DNA of 64,000 bases from positions 350,769 through 414,768 of the forward strand of contig NZ_VJOK01000001.1 of NCBI RefSeq assembly GCF_013302895.1. Direction: 5' to 3'. Below the pieces are notes generated by a model that was not told the DNA's origin, made no database searches, and worked only from the letters and a program-made list of their open reading frames with translations. Both the position numbers and the translations under genes were made by a program. Positions 32,898-41,686 of this stretch are shown here, one piece after another; the first letter of the stretch is position 1, and each line of letters opens with the position of its first letter. Origin of the DNA: Streptomyces albus subsp. chlorinus. Its GTDB lineage: Bacteria; Actinomycetota; Actinomycetes; Streptomycetales; Streptomycetaceae.

Positions 32898-34055
32898 TCA
32901 CAGGATCGCGGCGGGCGGTACCCAGCGGCGGGTGCGGGGAATCGCGGAGGAGACCCCGTAATCCTTCTTGAGGTGTTCCGGGACGGCGTGGTGCATGACA
33001 CGGCCCCGGGTGAGCGAGCTGAGTTCGAAGACGGCGGTGAGGTGTCCGAGGCGGTCCAGCGCCCACGCGCCGAGGGGCGAGCGGTCCTCGATGGTCTCCA
33101 GCACGTTCAGCAGCGCCGGTGCCGCTTGCACGGCCGTGTCCCAGCCGGAGCGCGGCACGCGCAGCCAGTCGGCACACGTGTCCCCCAGCAGATAGCGGAT
33201 CAACGCCGAGACCAGGGGGTCGAAGAAGGTGCCGGGCACCACTTCCTCGTACAGCTCGATCAGTTTGCCCGTGAGGTGGGCGCCCTCCTCGCTGGGGCCC
33301 ATGTAGCGGGTCATGTAGCGGTCCGAGAAGCGGCGTGCCTCTTCCAGGTCGCGCGGCACATGGCTCTGGTCGACACCGAGGAGTGCGCCCACCACCCGCC
33401 ATGCGTAGTAGTAGGCCCCGGCGCCCTCCTCGGTCATGTGGACGCCGAGCCGGTGCAGGGCGTCCAGCACTTGGGTGGAGAAGATCATCTGGCCACCGAT
33501 CATGTCCTCCTGGCAGATCGGTGTGCCCAGTGTGTCGGTGTCCCAGTCGCCCTCCCGCCGGAGGTGGTGGCGGACGGCGGCGTGGACCAGGCGCACTTTC
33601 TGCACCGCGGGGAGGAAACGGCTCCCGGCTTCGAAGGCTTCCGGCTGCATGAGGTGGATGACGAACTGCCCCGTCTCGGCCATGCGTTTGGAGGGGAACT
33701 CGAGGGAATGGGCCGCGTACAGGAGTTTCGCCACGTGCGGTACGACGTAGCAGGCGGGCATGGAGGCGAAGGACAGCGCCGTGGAGATGTGCACGTTGTT
33801 GTCGAGGAAGAAGAGCCGCGCCTTCTCCATCAGTCCCCAGTCCACCCATGAGGGCGGGGCGGCTGTTTCCCGAAGGTAGTCGCGGACGTACACCGGCAGC
33901 CCCTCGGGAAGTTCCTGCCCGGCAGTGGAGAAGCAGCGCATCAGCGTGTTGAACTTCCCCGCCTCACCGCGCTCGAAGAGGGTGGCCACGGTGGCGTCGG
34001 CCATCTCGTCACCGGCCAGCCGCAGCGCGTGCGGGATTTCCTCGGAACGGGACAC
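32898..34055 (-). CDS. MpaB/rubber-oxygenase-type (DUF2236) protein
   Basis: The 385-residue product starts at GTG with GAGGAG seven bases upstream. It is a helical DUF2236 protein of the latex-clearing-protein (Lcp)/MpaB group, which are heme b dioxygenases or oxygenases that cleave polyisoprenoid chains. Visible are ARLFFLDNNVHISTALSFAS, FVIHLMQPEAFEAGSRFLPA, LVHAAVRHHLR and ICQEDMIGGQMIFSTQVLDA. There is no signal peptide, unlike secreted Lcp, so it should act inside the cell. Lying next to a polyprenyl synthase, it may oxidise or cleave a prenyl chain. Confidence 0.8.
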   Translation of the reverse strand: MSRSEEIPHALRLAGDEMADATVATLFERGEAGKFNTLMRCFSTAGQELPEGLPVYVRDYLRETAAPPSWVDWGLMEKARLFFLDNNVHISTALSFASMPACYVVPHVAKLLYAAHSLEFPSKRMAETGQFVIHLMQPEAFEAGSRFLPAVQKVRLVHAAVRHHLRREGDWDTDTLGTPICQEDMIGGQMIFSTQVLDALHRLGVHMTEEGAGAYYYAWRVVGALLGVDQSHVPRDLEEARRFSDRYMTRYMGPSEEGAHLTGKLIELYEEVVPGTFFDPLVSALIRYLLGDTCADWLRVPRSGWDTAVQAAPALLNVLETIEDRSPLGAWALDRLGHLTAVFELSSLTRGRVMHHAVPEHLKKDYGVSSAIPRTRRWVPPAAIL

Positions 34056-34244
34056 GGCAGCTCCTCGTGCGCATCGAGAACGGTTGCGAAAGGCTGGGGG
34101 GGAGGATTGTGGGTGGTCGCGGCCGGTCACGGGGCGGCGCACGGCTTCCGGGGGCGGAGCGGTCGCGGCAGGCGCCCCGGACCGTCCTCGCGGTCGCGTC
34201 GCGGTACGGGAACAGTGTCACCGTGTCAGCCACCGGGTCACCGG

Positions 34245-35303
34245 TCACCCCGAGCGGGCCGTCGCGGTGCGGGCGAGTTCGGTGAGCGCCCGCGCGGCCT
34301 GGGGCGGCACGGGCGTCCGGCCCAGCACCGCGGTGGCGGTCCGGACCCGCTCGGCGATCATGTCCTCCACGCGCTGCGGCGCCCCCGTGCCGCGTATGAC
34401 CTCGCGCACGTGCCGTACTTCGGCGTCCGTCAGCTCGCGGCGGCGCAGGAAGCCCTCCAGGACGCCGCGTTCGGTGGTACCGGCATGCTGCCAGGCGAGG
34501 GCGAGCAGCACGGTGGGGCGGCGCGCGGTGAGGTCGTCGCCGGTGGACTTGCCCGTGCGCCGGGGGTCTCCGAACAGGCCCAGCAGGTCGTCCCGCAACT
34601 GGAACGCCTCCCCCAGCGGTACCCCGTAGGCGGAGTAGGCGTCGCGGAGAGCCAGTGCCGCACCGGCCAGGGCGCCGCCGATGAGGAGCGGGTGCTCGAC
34701 GGTGTACTTGGCGGTCTTGTAGCGGATCACCTGCATCGACGCGGCGGTGTCCGGCGGGTTCCCGGTCCGCAGCACCTCCAGGCATTCCCCGGCCACCAGC
34801 TCCCTGGCCAGCACCGTCCACAGCGGGCGGGCCCTGCCCAGGTAGGCGGCGGGAAGTCCGCAATGGGCGAACATCTGCCCGGCCCACGCCATCAGCAGGT
34901 CCCCCACGAGCACGGCCAGCGACCGTGCCGCGGCAGGTGCTCTGGGCTGTCGTCTCACCGACCGGAGCAGCGCGCGGTGGGCGGTGGGCAGCCCGTGGCG
35001 CAGCCCGCTGCTGTCGATCACGTCGTCGTGAACGACCGCCGCGGCGTGCACCAGTTCCATCGAGGCCGCTGCCCGCACGAGTGCCTCGCTGTCGGGCCCG
35101 CCGGCCGCACGCCAGCCCCAGTAGCAGAAGGCGGCGCGCAGCCGTTTCCCGTGGGCGGTGGCCACGCGCAACTGCGCGGCAACCGGCTCCAGTTCCTCGT
35201 CGATCGCCACCAGCTGTGCGATCTCCTCCTCGACGAAAGCCCGCAGTTCCTGATCGACGCGCTCCCGGAGTCCCAGCTGGAGGAGCGCGTCAGGCGGCGT
35301 CAT
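34245..35303 (-). CDS. Polyprenyl diphosphate synthase
   Basis: The 352-residue product is an all-helical trans-prenyltransferase. The first Asp-rich motif is VVHDDVIDSSGLRHG (DDxxD). The second is AFQLRDDLLGLFGDPRRTGK, in which DDxxD ends in Gly, as in several Streptomyces GGPP-type synthases. GKRLRAAFCYWG and KTAKYTVEHPLLIGGAL bind the diphosphates. Chain length is probably C15-C25. The ATG overlaps the end of the 35290 gene by 14 bases, so the two are translated together. Confidence 0.9.
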   Translation of the reverse strand: MTPPDALLQLGLRERVDQELRAFVEEEIAQLVAIDEELEPVAAQLRVATAHGKRLRAAFCYWGWRAAGGPDSEALVRAAASMELVHAAAVVHDDVIDSSGLRHGLPTAHRALLRSVRRQPRAPAAARSLAVLVGDLLMAWAGQMFAHCGLPAAYLGRARPLWTVLARELVAGECLEVLRTGNPPDTAASMQVIRYKTAKYTVEHPLLIGGALAGAALALRDAYSAYGVPLGEAFQLRDDLLGLFGDPRRTGKSTGDDLTARRPTVLLALAWQHAGTTERGVLEGFLRRRELTDAEVRHVREVIRGTGAPQRVEDMIAERVRTATAVLGRTPVPPQAARALTELARTATARSG

Positions 35304-35580
35304 CGCTGTCCGCGCGGCGGGCGGCAGCCTGCCGGGCCAGGACTTCGAGGTGGGCGGGGCCGGTCGCGAGCCTGTCCAGGACGAGGCGTCCCCGCGCCTT
35401 GAGTTCCTCTCCTCCGTCCGCCGCCAGTTCCGGTACGTCCGCCCGGCTCAGCAGTTCGCGGACACGTCCCAGCGCCGTGGCCAGCCCGCTGACCGCCAGT
35501 TCGGCGGCGCCCACCGCCAGCAGCAGGGCGTCACTCACCTGCGACGGTCCGCCCGTGTGCGCCCGTTGGTCGGCTTCCAT
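35290..35580 (-). CDS. Small helical protein coupled to the prenyl synthase
   Basis: The 96-residue product starts at 35580 behind GGGGAGCGGGC. It is Ala/Leu-rich and fully helical (VSDALLLAVGAAELAVSGLA, then RVRELLSRADVPELAADGGE), with no signal peptide. I do not recognise a family. The 14-bp overlap with the polyprenyl synthase and its position as first gene of the unit suggest a subunit or partner of that enzyme, by analogy with heteromeric prenyl synthases that need a small helper; this is inference. Confidence 0.6.
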   Translation of the reverse strand: MEADQRAHTGGPSQVSDALLLAVGAAELAVSGLATALGRVRELLSRADVPELAADGGEELKARGRLVLDRLATGPAHLEVLARQAAARRADSDDAA

Positions 35581-35720
35581 GCCCGCTCCCCACTCCCCAC
35601 GACGTCGCCCGGCCACCCCTCAGAGTGACGCAGCCGGTGTGGTGGGGAGGGGGACAGCCCCTATCGGGTGAAAGGCTGAACTTCCGTTCCACGCATTCCA
35701 CGACCTGCCGCTGGCGTTGG

Positions 35721-35835
35721 CGGTCATCTCACCCGGCGCCGGCGGTCATCCCATCCCCGCATCGGCGGTCACCGCACCGGCGTCGGCGATCACCTCGTAC
35801 CGGCTCGGTGGTCACCTCGTACCGGCCCGACGGTT
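35721..35835. repeat. Degenerate 22-bp tandem repeat
   Basis: About five diverged copies of GGCGGTCAYCNCACCGGCGYC lie between the small prenyl-partner gene and the cellulase. The unit begins GGCGGTCAT or GGTGGTCAC. No ORF is supported across them. Confidence 0.55.
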
Positions 35836-35937
35836 CCGCCAGGACGGGGAAGCGGGTTCGCCGCACCTGTCCGTCCGCACGTCCCGAATCCGGCTCGCAC
35901 CGCCCCTTGCGCAACGGGGACTTGGCGCTACCGTCCG

Positions 35938-35996
35938 TGGGAGCGCTTCCATCCGCACCGCCCAAGTACCGCGTCGTGGGGATGGGAGCGGTTCCA
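35938..35996 (+). promoter_or_regulatory. Two CebR-like operators
   Basis: TGGGAGCGCTTCCA (35938-35951) and TGGGAGCGGTTCCA (35983-35996) differ by one and two bases from TGGGAGCGCTCCCA, the site bound by the cellobiose-responsive repressor CebR. Their starts are 45 bp apart. They precede the GH6 cellulase and predict induction by cello-oligosaccharides. Confidence 0.8.
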
Positions 35997-36102
35997 CCTC
36001 ACGGGGGTTCCACGGGAGGCCGGCGGAATCGTGATCCCGAAGGAGCGCGAGACCGCGCGAGGCACTCCCGCACCACAGCAACCGTTGGAGGGAACACACC
36101 AC

Positions 36103-37503
36103 ATGAGACGCCTCACCGATCGACACCGCGGCGGCCGGGGCCGCAGAACCGGACGGTTTGCCGGCGCCGTCGCCGCCGCACTCGCGCTCACCGCCGGACC
36201 GCTCGGCGCGGCAGGATTCGCGCAGCAGCCTCCGGCCGGCGCCCAGGCCAAGCTGGACAACCCGTACGAGGGCGCGCGGTTGTACGTGAACCCCGACTGG
36301 TCGGCGAAGGCCGCCGCCGAGCCGGGTGGCGACGCCGTCGCCGACGAGGGAACGGGCGTGTGGCTCGACCGGATCGCGGCGATCGAGGGCACCCGGGACG
36401 CCATGGGCCTGCGGGAACACCTCGACGCCGCGCTCCAGCAGGCGGGCGGAAAGCCCGTCGTCGTCCAGCTGGTCGTCTACGACCTTCCCGGCCGCGACTG
36501 CGCGGCGCTCGCCTCCAACGGCGAACTGGGACCCGAGGAGATCGGCCGGTACAAGAGCGACTACATCAACCCGATCCGCGACATCCTGCGTGCGTACTCC
36601 TCCCACCCGAACCTGCGGGTCGTCACGACGATCGAGCCGGACTCGCTGCCGAACCTCGTCACCAACGTCAGCGGACGGCCCACCTCCACCCCCGAGTGCG
36701 ACGAGATGAAGCGGAACGGCAACTACATCGAGGGGGTCGGCTACGCTCTCGCACAACTCGGCGCGATCAGCAACGTCTACAACTACATCGACGCCGGCCA
36801 CCACGGCTGGCTCGGCTGGGACAGCAACCTCCAGCCCGCCGCCGACGTGATGTACCAGGCAGCCAGGGCGGGCGGCGCCACGCCCGCCGACGTCCACGGC
36901 TTCATCGTCAACACGGCCAACTACAGCGCGCTGAAGGAGAAGAATTTCTCGGTCGGCGACACGGTCAACGGCCAGCCCGTCCGGCAGTCCACGTGGGTGG
37001 ACTGGAACCAGTACGTCGACGAACTCGGCTTCGCGCAGGGATTCCGCCGCGCCGCCGTCTCGGCCGGTTTCTCCTCCGGCATCGGCATGCTGATCGACAC
37101 CTCGCGCAACGGCTGGGGCGGTCCGGACCGGCCCACCGGCCCAGGACCCACGACCTCGGTGAACGCGTATGTCGACGGCGGGCGCTACGACCGCCGCATC
37201 CACGTCGGCAACTGGTGCAACCAGGCGGGTGCCGGCCTCGGCGAACGTCCGCGGTCCTCCCCCGCCTCCGGCATCGACGCTTACGTGTGGATGAAGCCGC
37301 CGGGCGAGTCCGACGGGTCCAGCACGGAGATCCCCAACAACGAGGGCAAGGGGTTCGACCGCATGTGCGACCCCACATACCAGGGCAACGCGCGCAACAA
37401 CTACAACCCGTCCGGAGCGCTGCCGAACGCACCGCTGTCCGGCACATGGTTCCCGGCCCAGTTCCAGCAACTCCTCAAGAACGCCTACCCGCCGGTGTCC
37501 TGA
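36103..37503 (+). CDS. Secreted GH6 cellulase / cellobiohydrolase
   Basis: The 466-residue product begins with a signal peptide (basic residues, then AGAVAAALALTAGPLGAAGF). It then has a complete GH6 catalytic domain: VVVQLVVYDLPGRDCAALAS, the acid region RVVTTIEPDSLPNLVTN, YNYIDAGHHGWLGWDSN, HGFIVNTANYSAL and YVWMKPPGESDGSS. GH6 enzymes cut cellulose from the non-reducing end or internally with inversion. No carbohydrate-binding module is attached; the protein ends with the catalytic domain, unlike many Streptomyces GH6 enzymes. GGAGGG lies 11 bases before the ATG. Two CebR-like boxes sit upstream. Confidence 0.93.
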   Translation: MRRLTDRHRGGRGRRTGRFAGAVAAALALTAGPLGAAGFAQQPPAGAQAKLDNPYEGARLYVNPDWSAKAAAEPGGDAVADEGTGVWLDRIAAIEGTRDAMGLREHLDAALQQAGGKPVVVQLVVYDLPGRDCAALASNGELGPEEIGRYKSDYINPIRDILRAYSSHPNLRVVTTIEPDSLPNLVTNVSGRPTSTPECDEMKRNGNYIEGVGYALAQLGAISNVYNYIDAGHHGWLGWDSNLQPAADVMYQAARAGGATPADVHGFIVNTANYSALKEKNFSVGDTVNGQPVRQSTWVDWNQYVDELGFAQGFRRAAVSAGFSSGIGMLIDTSRNGWGGPDRPTGPGPTTSVNAYVDGGRYDRRIHVGNWCNQAGAGLGERPRSSPASGIDAYVWMKPPGESDGSSTEIPNNEGKGFDRMCDPTYQGNARNNYNPSGALPNAPLSGTWFPAQFQQLLKNAYPPVS

Positions 37504-37513
37504 GGACACCCGC

Positions 37514-37540
37514 GTCCGGCCCGCCCCGCGCGGGCCGGAC
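37514..37540 (+). terminator. Hairpin terminator after the cellulase
   Basis: GTCCGGCCCGC (37514-37524) pairs perfectly with GCGGGCCGGAC (37530-37540) over a five-base loop, ten bases after the stop codon. Confidence 0.8.
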
Positions 37541-38008
37541 CGCGGCACCGCCCTCGACGGCCGGCTCGGCCCGGCCCGGCGCACCGCCACGCGCCGCCGC
37601 ACGGCGCCCCTGCCCGGTCAACGACCTGCGCACCGCCACCGGTGTCCGCCGCGTCGACTTCGCGCGGCGCGCTCGGCAAGGCCCTGGCCGAACCCGCCTG
37701 TCTCCGCGTCGGGTTCCCCACCTGCTGGTGCGCGGCCTCGCTGCTGACGGCCGGTGGGAGGGCGGTGCCCAGACGGTGGGCAGGGACCGCCAGGTGCTGC
37801 TGGCCCACCACCCCGGCATCGAGGTCATCCTTCCCACGGAGCAGGGCGTGGGACGCGTACGCGTCCAGGATCTCGTACCGTTCGCCACCGCCTGGAGTCC
37901 CGGTCAGGGGTCGGTCCCCTTCGCGGGTGACAGCTGAGAGGCCCTCGGGGCGACGCGATGCCGCGCGGCCGGGTCAGGTGCCGCTCGGCGGGACGGACGG
38001 GCAGGGAG
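37541..38008 (+). other. Stretch with a possible C-terminal gene remnant
   Basis: No intact gene is present. From about 37770 to 37937 the plus strand shows strong G/C third-position bias, reading TVGRDRQVLLAHHPGIEV, then QGVGRVRVQDLVPFATAW and a TGA. This looks like the last 50-60 codons of a lost gene. No start or family is recognised. Confidence 0.3.
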
Positions 38009-38665
38009 TCAGCCGATGACGAAGGGCGGTTTCGCGGCCAGGGCGCCCAGCTCGGCCTGCTGCGCGCCGGTCGGCGTCCGGCGGCCGGTGCCGGTCAGAA
38101 GGGCGTCCTTGTCGGTGAAGGACGCGGGAAAGACTGTCCCGGCGATCTCCTCCAGCATCGCGCGGGACCGGGCGAGGCCCTCGGCGGGCGGTTCCGCCAC
38201 GCCGGGAAGGTGTGCGGCCAGGTCGAGGTGGTGCAGCGTCCATTCGAGGACGTACGCGGTGAGGTAGTCGCCCGCGGTGAGCACCTTGTCCTGGGTGCTC
38301 ACCCGAAGGCCGGGATCGACGAGTCCGGCGGCGCGGCCGGCGGCCGAGCCGACGTCGTCGAGGTGGAACTTGAGCAGGCGTGGTTCCTCGTACGCGGCGG
38401 CCAGCCGGACGATCAGCGCGTCGAGCGGGTCCTCGCCGCTCGGTGGCCGGTCCTGGACGTTCCAGTACGTCACCGCGTCGGCGGTCGGCTCCGCGTCGGC
38501 GGGGGTGACGAGGGTGATCAGGACGTCCTGCGCGTCGATGACCAGGTGGCAGACCAGGTCCCGGACGAGCCAGCCGGTGCAGCCGGAGGGCTGCGCGAAG
38601 TCCTCGTCGGGGAGTTGGGCGACCGCCGTCCGCAACGCCGTCCACGAGCGTGAGAAGAGATCCAC
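38009..38665 (-). CDS. Mycothiol-dependent maleylpyruvate-isomerase-family protein
   Basis: The 218-residue product belongs to the DinB-like/MDMPI group. An N-terminal helical bundle begins DLFSRSWTALRTAVAQLPDE, with GCTGWLVRDLVCHLVIDAQ (the Trp and His of the metal site) and YVLEWTLHHLDLAAHLPG as the second metal helix. Members transfer mycothiol or isomerise small molecules; the substrate is unknown. The GTG at 38665 is six bases from a good -10 and sits inside a palindrome, so the mRNA is probably leaderless and repressed by an unidentified regulator. It diverges from the DHA2 exporter. Confidence 0.75.
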   Translation of the reverse strand: MDLFSRSWTALRTAVAQLPDEDFAQPSGCTGWLVRDLVCHLVIDAQDVLITLVTPADAEPTADAVTYWNVQDRPPSGEDPLDALIVRLAAAYEEPRLLKFHLDDVGSAAGRAAGLVDPGLRVSTQDKVLTAGDYLTAYVLEWTLHHLDLAAHLPGVAEPPAEGLARSRAMLEEIAGTVFPASFTDKDALLTGTGRRTPTGAQQAELGALAAKPPFVIG

Positions 38666-38700
38666 CCCCGCACGGTAGTGCGGGGGTGAAAGGCGGACAA
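38663..38700 (-). promoter_or_regulatory. Leaderless promoter under a 24-bp palindrome
   Basis: On the minus strand, TTGTCC (38700-38695), a 17-bp spacer and TACCGT (38677-38672) lie six bases before the GTG start. Arms of ten bases, ACCCCCGCAC and GTGCGGGGGT (38664-38687), are perfectly complementary around GGTA. The palindrome covers the -10 and reaches into the start codon. Confidence 0.65.
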
Positions 38701-38978
38701 GCACATAATGGACGGTCCCTGGCGAGGCAGCGAGGCCGACGGGGCGGCGAAGCCGCTCCGGCGCCCGGTCCGCCAGGTCACGCAGGCCGCACCAGGCCGA
38801 ACAACACAAGGCCGGACAAGACCGCCGGGCACGGGCCGCCCTCCCGCGTGTCCCGGCCACGGGCCGCGAGCCACGGCCACCGTCCCTGGGCGACGGGAGT
38901 GAACGGCGGCACAGGCGCAACAGGCGGCACAGGCGGCACAAGCGGAGCAGGCACAACAGACGAGCAGGCGGAGTCCAG
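38688..38978. repeat. Intergenic stretch with 9-bp (GGCGGCACA) repeats
   Basis: Between 38902 and 38962, diverged copies of GGCGGCACA/GGCGCAACA run in tandem up to the ribosome-binding region of the DHA2 exporter. CATAAT at about 38704 could be a -10. No gene is supported. Confidence 0.6.
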
Positions 38979-40613
38979 GTGAGCGGAACCAGCCCGGCGG
39001 GGGAAGTGCCGTGCGGGGACGAGGAGGAGGGCGGCGGGCATCCGCGCCGGTGGGCGATCCTGGTGGCGGTGTGTGCCGCGCTGCTGGTGATCGTGGTGGA
39101 CAACACGGTCCTCAACGTGGCGCTGCCCTCGGTCTCCGCGTCGTTCGGTGCGTCCACGGCGTGGCAGCAGGCGGTGCTGGACGCGTACACCGTCGTCTTC
39201 TCCGGGCTGCTGATCACCGCGGGGGCGGTGTCGGACCGGTGGGGGCGGCGGCGTGCCATGGTCACGGGCCTGGTGGTGCTGGGTCTGTCGTCGGCCGCGG
39301 CGGCGCTCGCGTGGTCGGTGTGGTGGCTCGTGGTGACGCGCGCGCTGATGGGCGCGGGGGCCGCGCTGGTGATGCCCGCCACTCTGGCCCTGCTGGTACA
39401 GGTGTTTCCCGCTTCCGAGCGTCCCCGGGCGTTCGCCGTGTGGGGTGTGGTCGCCTCCGTCGCGATGGCGCTGGGACCGGTGCTGGGCGGGGCGGTGGTG
39501 CAGCTGTGGGGGTGGCCGGGCGCGTTCCTGATCAACGTTCCGGTGGTGTGCGGGGCCGTGGCGGCGATCGTGCGCCTGGTGCCCGAGTCCCGCGACCGCC
39601 AGGGGCGTGTGGTCGATCCGTACAGCGCCGTCCTCATCACCGTGGGCATGACCGCGCTGACCTCGGCGGTGATCATGGCCGGAGAGGGCGGGGCGGGCCG
39701 CCCGCTGCCGCTGGCGTGCGGGATCCTCGCGCTGGTGACGGTGGCCGTCTTCCTGCGACGCCAGCGCCGGGCGGCCTCGCCCATGGTCGACCTCACGCTG
39801 TACCGGGACCGCCAGTTCGCGGGCGGGAGCCTGGCCGTGACGGTCATCTCGCTGGGCACCGGCAGCACGCTGTTCATCCTCGCCCAGTATCTGCAACTGG
39901 TACGCGGGATGGGGCCGCTGGAGGCCGGGCTGGCCTCCTTCCCGATGGCGGCGGGCATCGTGCTCGGCTCGTACGCCGGCGGCCGGGCACCGGGCCGTAT
40001 CGGTCACCGCCGCTCGGTCGTCCTCGGCTTCACGGGCACGGCCGTGGGCTTCCTCGTCCTGGCCGCGCTGGCCCTGTACCCCGGTTACGGCCTGGTCGCG
40101 GTCGGTCTGTTCCTGGTGGGCGCGGGGAACGGGTTCGCCGGTCCGGCCGTCACCAGCACCGTGCTGGGAGCCGTCTCCAAGGACCGGGCGGGCATGGGCT
40201 CCGCGCTCAACGACACCCACCAGCAGTTCGGCGTCGCGTTCGGTGTGGCCGCCCTCGGCGGACTCCTGGCCGCCGTCTACCGCACCGAGCTGCCCTCCGC
40301 CGTCCCCGGGTCCGCGCGCGGCGCGCTCGCCGCGACCCTCGACCACAGCGCGGCGCAGGGCGGCGTGGCAGGGCAGGAGCTGGCGGAAGCCGCGCGGACC
40401 GCCTTCACACAGGCGCAGACGGCCACCATGCTCGCCGCCGGAGCCTGCGTGACCGCCGGAGTGGTGGTCGCCGCCGCGGTGCTGCGGCGCGACTCCCCCG
40501 GCACAGCGGAAGCCGGTGCGGGCCCGTCCCGGCGAGGCCGGCTCGCCTGCCGACGGCAGCACGGAGGCCCCACGCACGAACAGCGACAGGACCGGCTCGA
40601 CGCCGAGGGATGA
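38979..40613 (+). CDS. DHA2-family (14-helix) drug:H+ antiporter
   Basis: The 544-residue exporter starts at GTG with GGCGGAG upstream. Motifs are [18 protein letters not shown] in helix 1, [12 protein letters not shown] (motif A), [20 protein letters not shown] and [20 protein letters not shown] (motif C, antiporter signature). Fourteen membrane segments are visible. It probably exports drugs or a secondary metabolite. The last 40 or so codons lose normal bias, while the frame starting at 40516 gains it, so the true C terminus may lie in that frame. Confidence 0.87.
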   Translation: MSGTSPAGEVPCGDEEEGGGHPRRWAILVAVCAALLVIVVDNTVLNVALPSVSASFGASTAWQQAVLDAYTVVFSGLLITAGAVSDRWGRRRAMVTGLVVLGLSSAAAALAWSVWWLVVTRALMGAGAALVMPATLALLVQVFPASERPRAFAVWGVVASVAMALGPVLGGAVVQLWGWPGAFLINVPVVCGAVAAIVRLVPESRDRQGRVVDPYSAVLITVGMTALTSAVIMAGEGGAGRPLPLACGILALVTVAVFLRRQRRAASPMVDLTLYRDRQFAGGSLAVTVISLGTGSTLFILAQYLQLVRGMGPLEAGLASFPMAAGIVLGSYAGGRAPGRIGHRRSVVLGFTGTAVGFLVLAALALYPGYGLVAVGLFLVGAGNGFAGPAVTSTVLGAVSKDRAGMGSALNDTHQQFGVAFGVAALGGLLAAVYRTELPSAVPGSARGALAATLDHSAAQGGVAGQELAEAARTAFTQAQTATMLAAGACVTAGVVVAAAVLRRDSPGTAEAGAGPSRRGRLACRRQHGGPTHEQRQDRLDAEG

Positions 40614-40701
40614 CGGTCCGCGCGGGTCCGACGACGGCCCCTCCTTCGACGACCCCGTCTCCGAGGCCCGCTCGGTTGTCGTCTGGAACCTGCTGAACTG
40701 A
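40516..40701 (+). other. Alternate-frame coding signal at the exporter's end
   Basis: From a GTG at 40516, 61 codons with strong G/C third positions read [16 protein letters not shown], later DDGPSFDDPVSEARS, and end VVVWNLLN. This is either the true exporter tail reached after an indel near 40500 or a small separate peptide. There is no good Shine-Dalgarno site. The remaining bases to 40965 hold nothing I can support. Confidence 0.35.
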
Positions 40702-40965
40702 CGCGCGGGGCTGCCGCCGCGTGCGGGCTCGGTCCCGCGCCGGGAGCGCGTCCGGTCGTCCGCTGTCCGAATCGGGCAGTTGACAACGGGCGTCCGGCGC
40801 CGGGCGTCCGGCGCGCGAGGGTGAGGGGGCGGCGCGAAGCCGTGGACACACCCGGCGGGCCGCCTCCGCACGCCGTCTTTGTGCTCTGGCCGAAGCCTGG
40901 TGGGCGCAACAGACTTCACCTGCTCCACCAGCGCAACCCCAACCCCTCATCAGGAGGAAGCCATA

Positions 40966-41553
40966 GTGGCCATACGCACGTACCTCACCACGGTCGCCGC
41001 TGCCGGACTGCTCGCGCTCATGCCCAGCACCGCACTGGCCGTGACGGCCGGGGTCGACGACGGCAGCTTCGAGTACCCCGCCGCGCCCGCGAACTCCTTC
41101 AGCACGCTGAGGGCCGGCCAGACCATCGGGCCCTGGACGGTGGACAGTGGTTCGGTCGACCTCATCGGCAGGGGCTTCTGGCAGGCGGCCGAGCGGGTCC
41201 AGTCCGTGGATCTCAACGGCACCGGTCCCGCCCGGGTGTCGCAGACGTTCCCGACCACGGCGGGGAAGACGTACACGGTCTCCTACGCGCTGGCCGGCAA
41301 TCCGGAGGGCAACCAGGGCGTGAAGACGGGGCGGGTCCTCATCGACGGGCAGAACGTCCAGGACTTCTCCTTCGACACCACCGGCAAGACCCGCGCCCGC
41401 ATGGGCTATGTGGGACGGCAGACGACGTTCGTGGCCACCGGCACCTCCACCACGCTGTCGTTCGCCAGCACCACCGCCAGCGGCGCGTACGGCCCTGTGA
41501 TCGACGACGTGCGGGTCGGGACCTGCTGCTCCTGCTCCACCTGTTCCGGCTGA
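40966..41553 (+). CDS. Secreted choice-of-anchor C / DUF642-like protein
   Basis: The 195-residue product starts at GTG behind a strong AGGAGG. It has a Sec signal (TYLTTVAAAGLLALMPSTALA). One beta-sandwich domain follows: VDDGSFEYPAAPANSFSTLR, GPWTVDSGSVDLIGRGFWQA, SVDLNGTGPARVSQTFPT, SFASTTASGAYGPVIDDV. This is the bacterial DUF642/choice-of-anchor-C pattern, a carbohydrate-binding-like fold. The tail CCSCSTCSG has four cysteines in nine residues; its role is unknown, perhaps covalent anchoring or metal binding. A strong hairpin follows. Confidence 0.8.
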   Translation: MAIRTYLTTVAAAGLLALMPSTALAVTAGVDDGSFEYPAAPANSFSTLRAGQTIGPWTVDSGSVDLIGRGFWQAAERVQSVDLNGTGPARVSQTFPTTAGKTYTVSYALAGNPEGNQGVKTGRVLIDGQNVQDFSFDTTGKTRARMGYVGRQTTFVATGTSTTLSFASTTASGAYGPVIDDVRVGTCCSCSTCSG

Positions 41554-41625
41554 CCGGGGCGCGACCGGCGGCCGGACCGCGGTGAGGAGCGACACGGGCC
41601 GCGGCGCCGGTGTCCGGTGAGTGCC

Positions 41626-41660
41626 CTGTGCCCGGTGAGTGCGACGCTCACCGGGCACAG
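41626..41660. terminator. 14-bp perfect hairpin
   Basis: CTGTGCCCGGTGAG (41626-41639) pairs with CTCACCGGGCACAG (41647-41660) over a seven-base loop, 72 bp after the DUF642-like gene. Confidence 0.8.
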
Positions 41661-41686
41661 ACCTGCCGAGGGCGGGGTGGACGCAG

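Noticed and set aside
34245..35580. Family 2 encapsulin cargo polyprenyl transferase
   Set aside because: No encapsulin shell gene is adjacent and the enzyme lacks a long disordered N-terminal targeting segment.
38009..40928. Long minus-strand frames opposite the DHA2 exporter
   Set aside because: The His/Arg/Pro-rich text is a shadow of the exporter; only the part below 38665 matches a known family.
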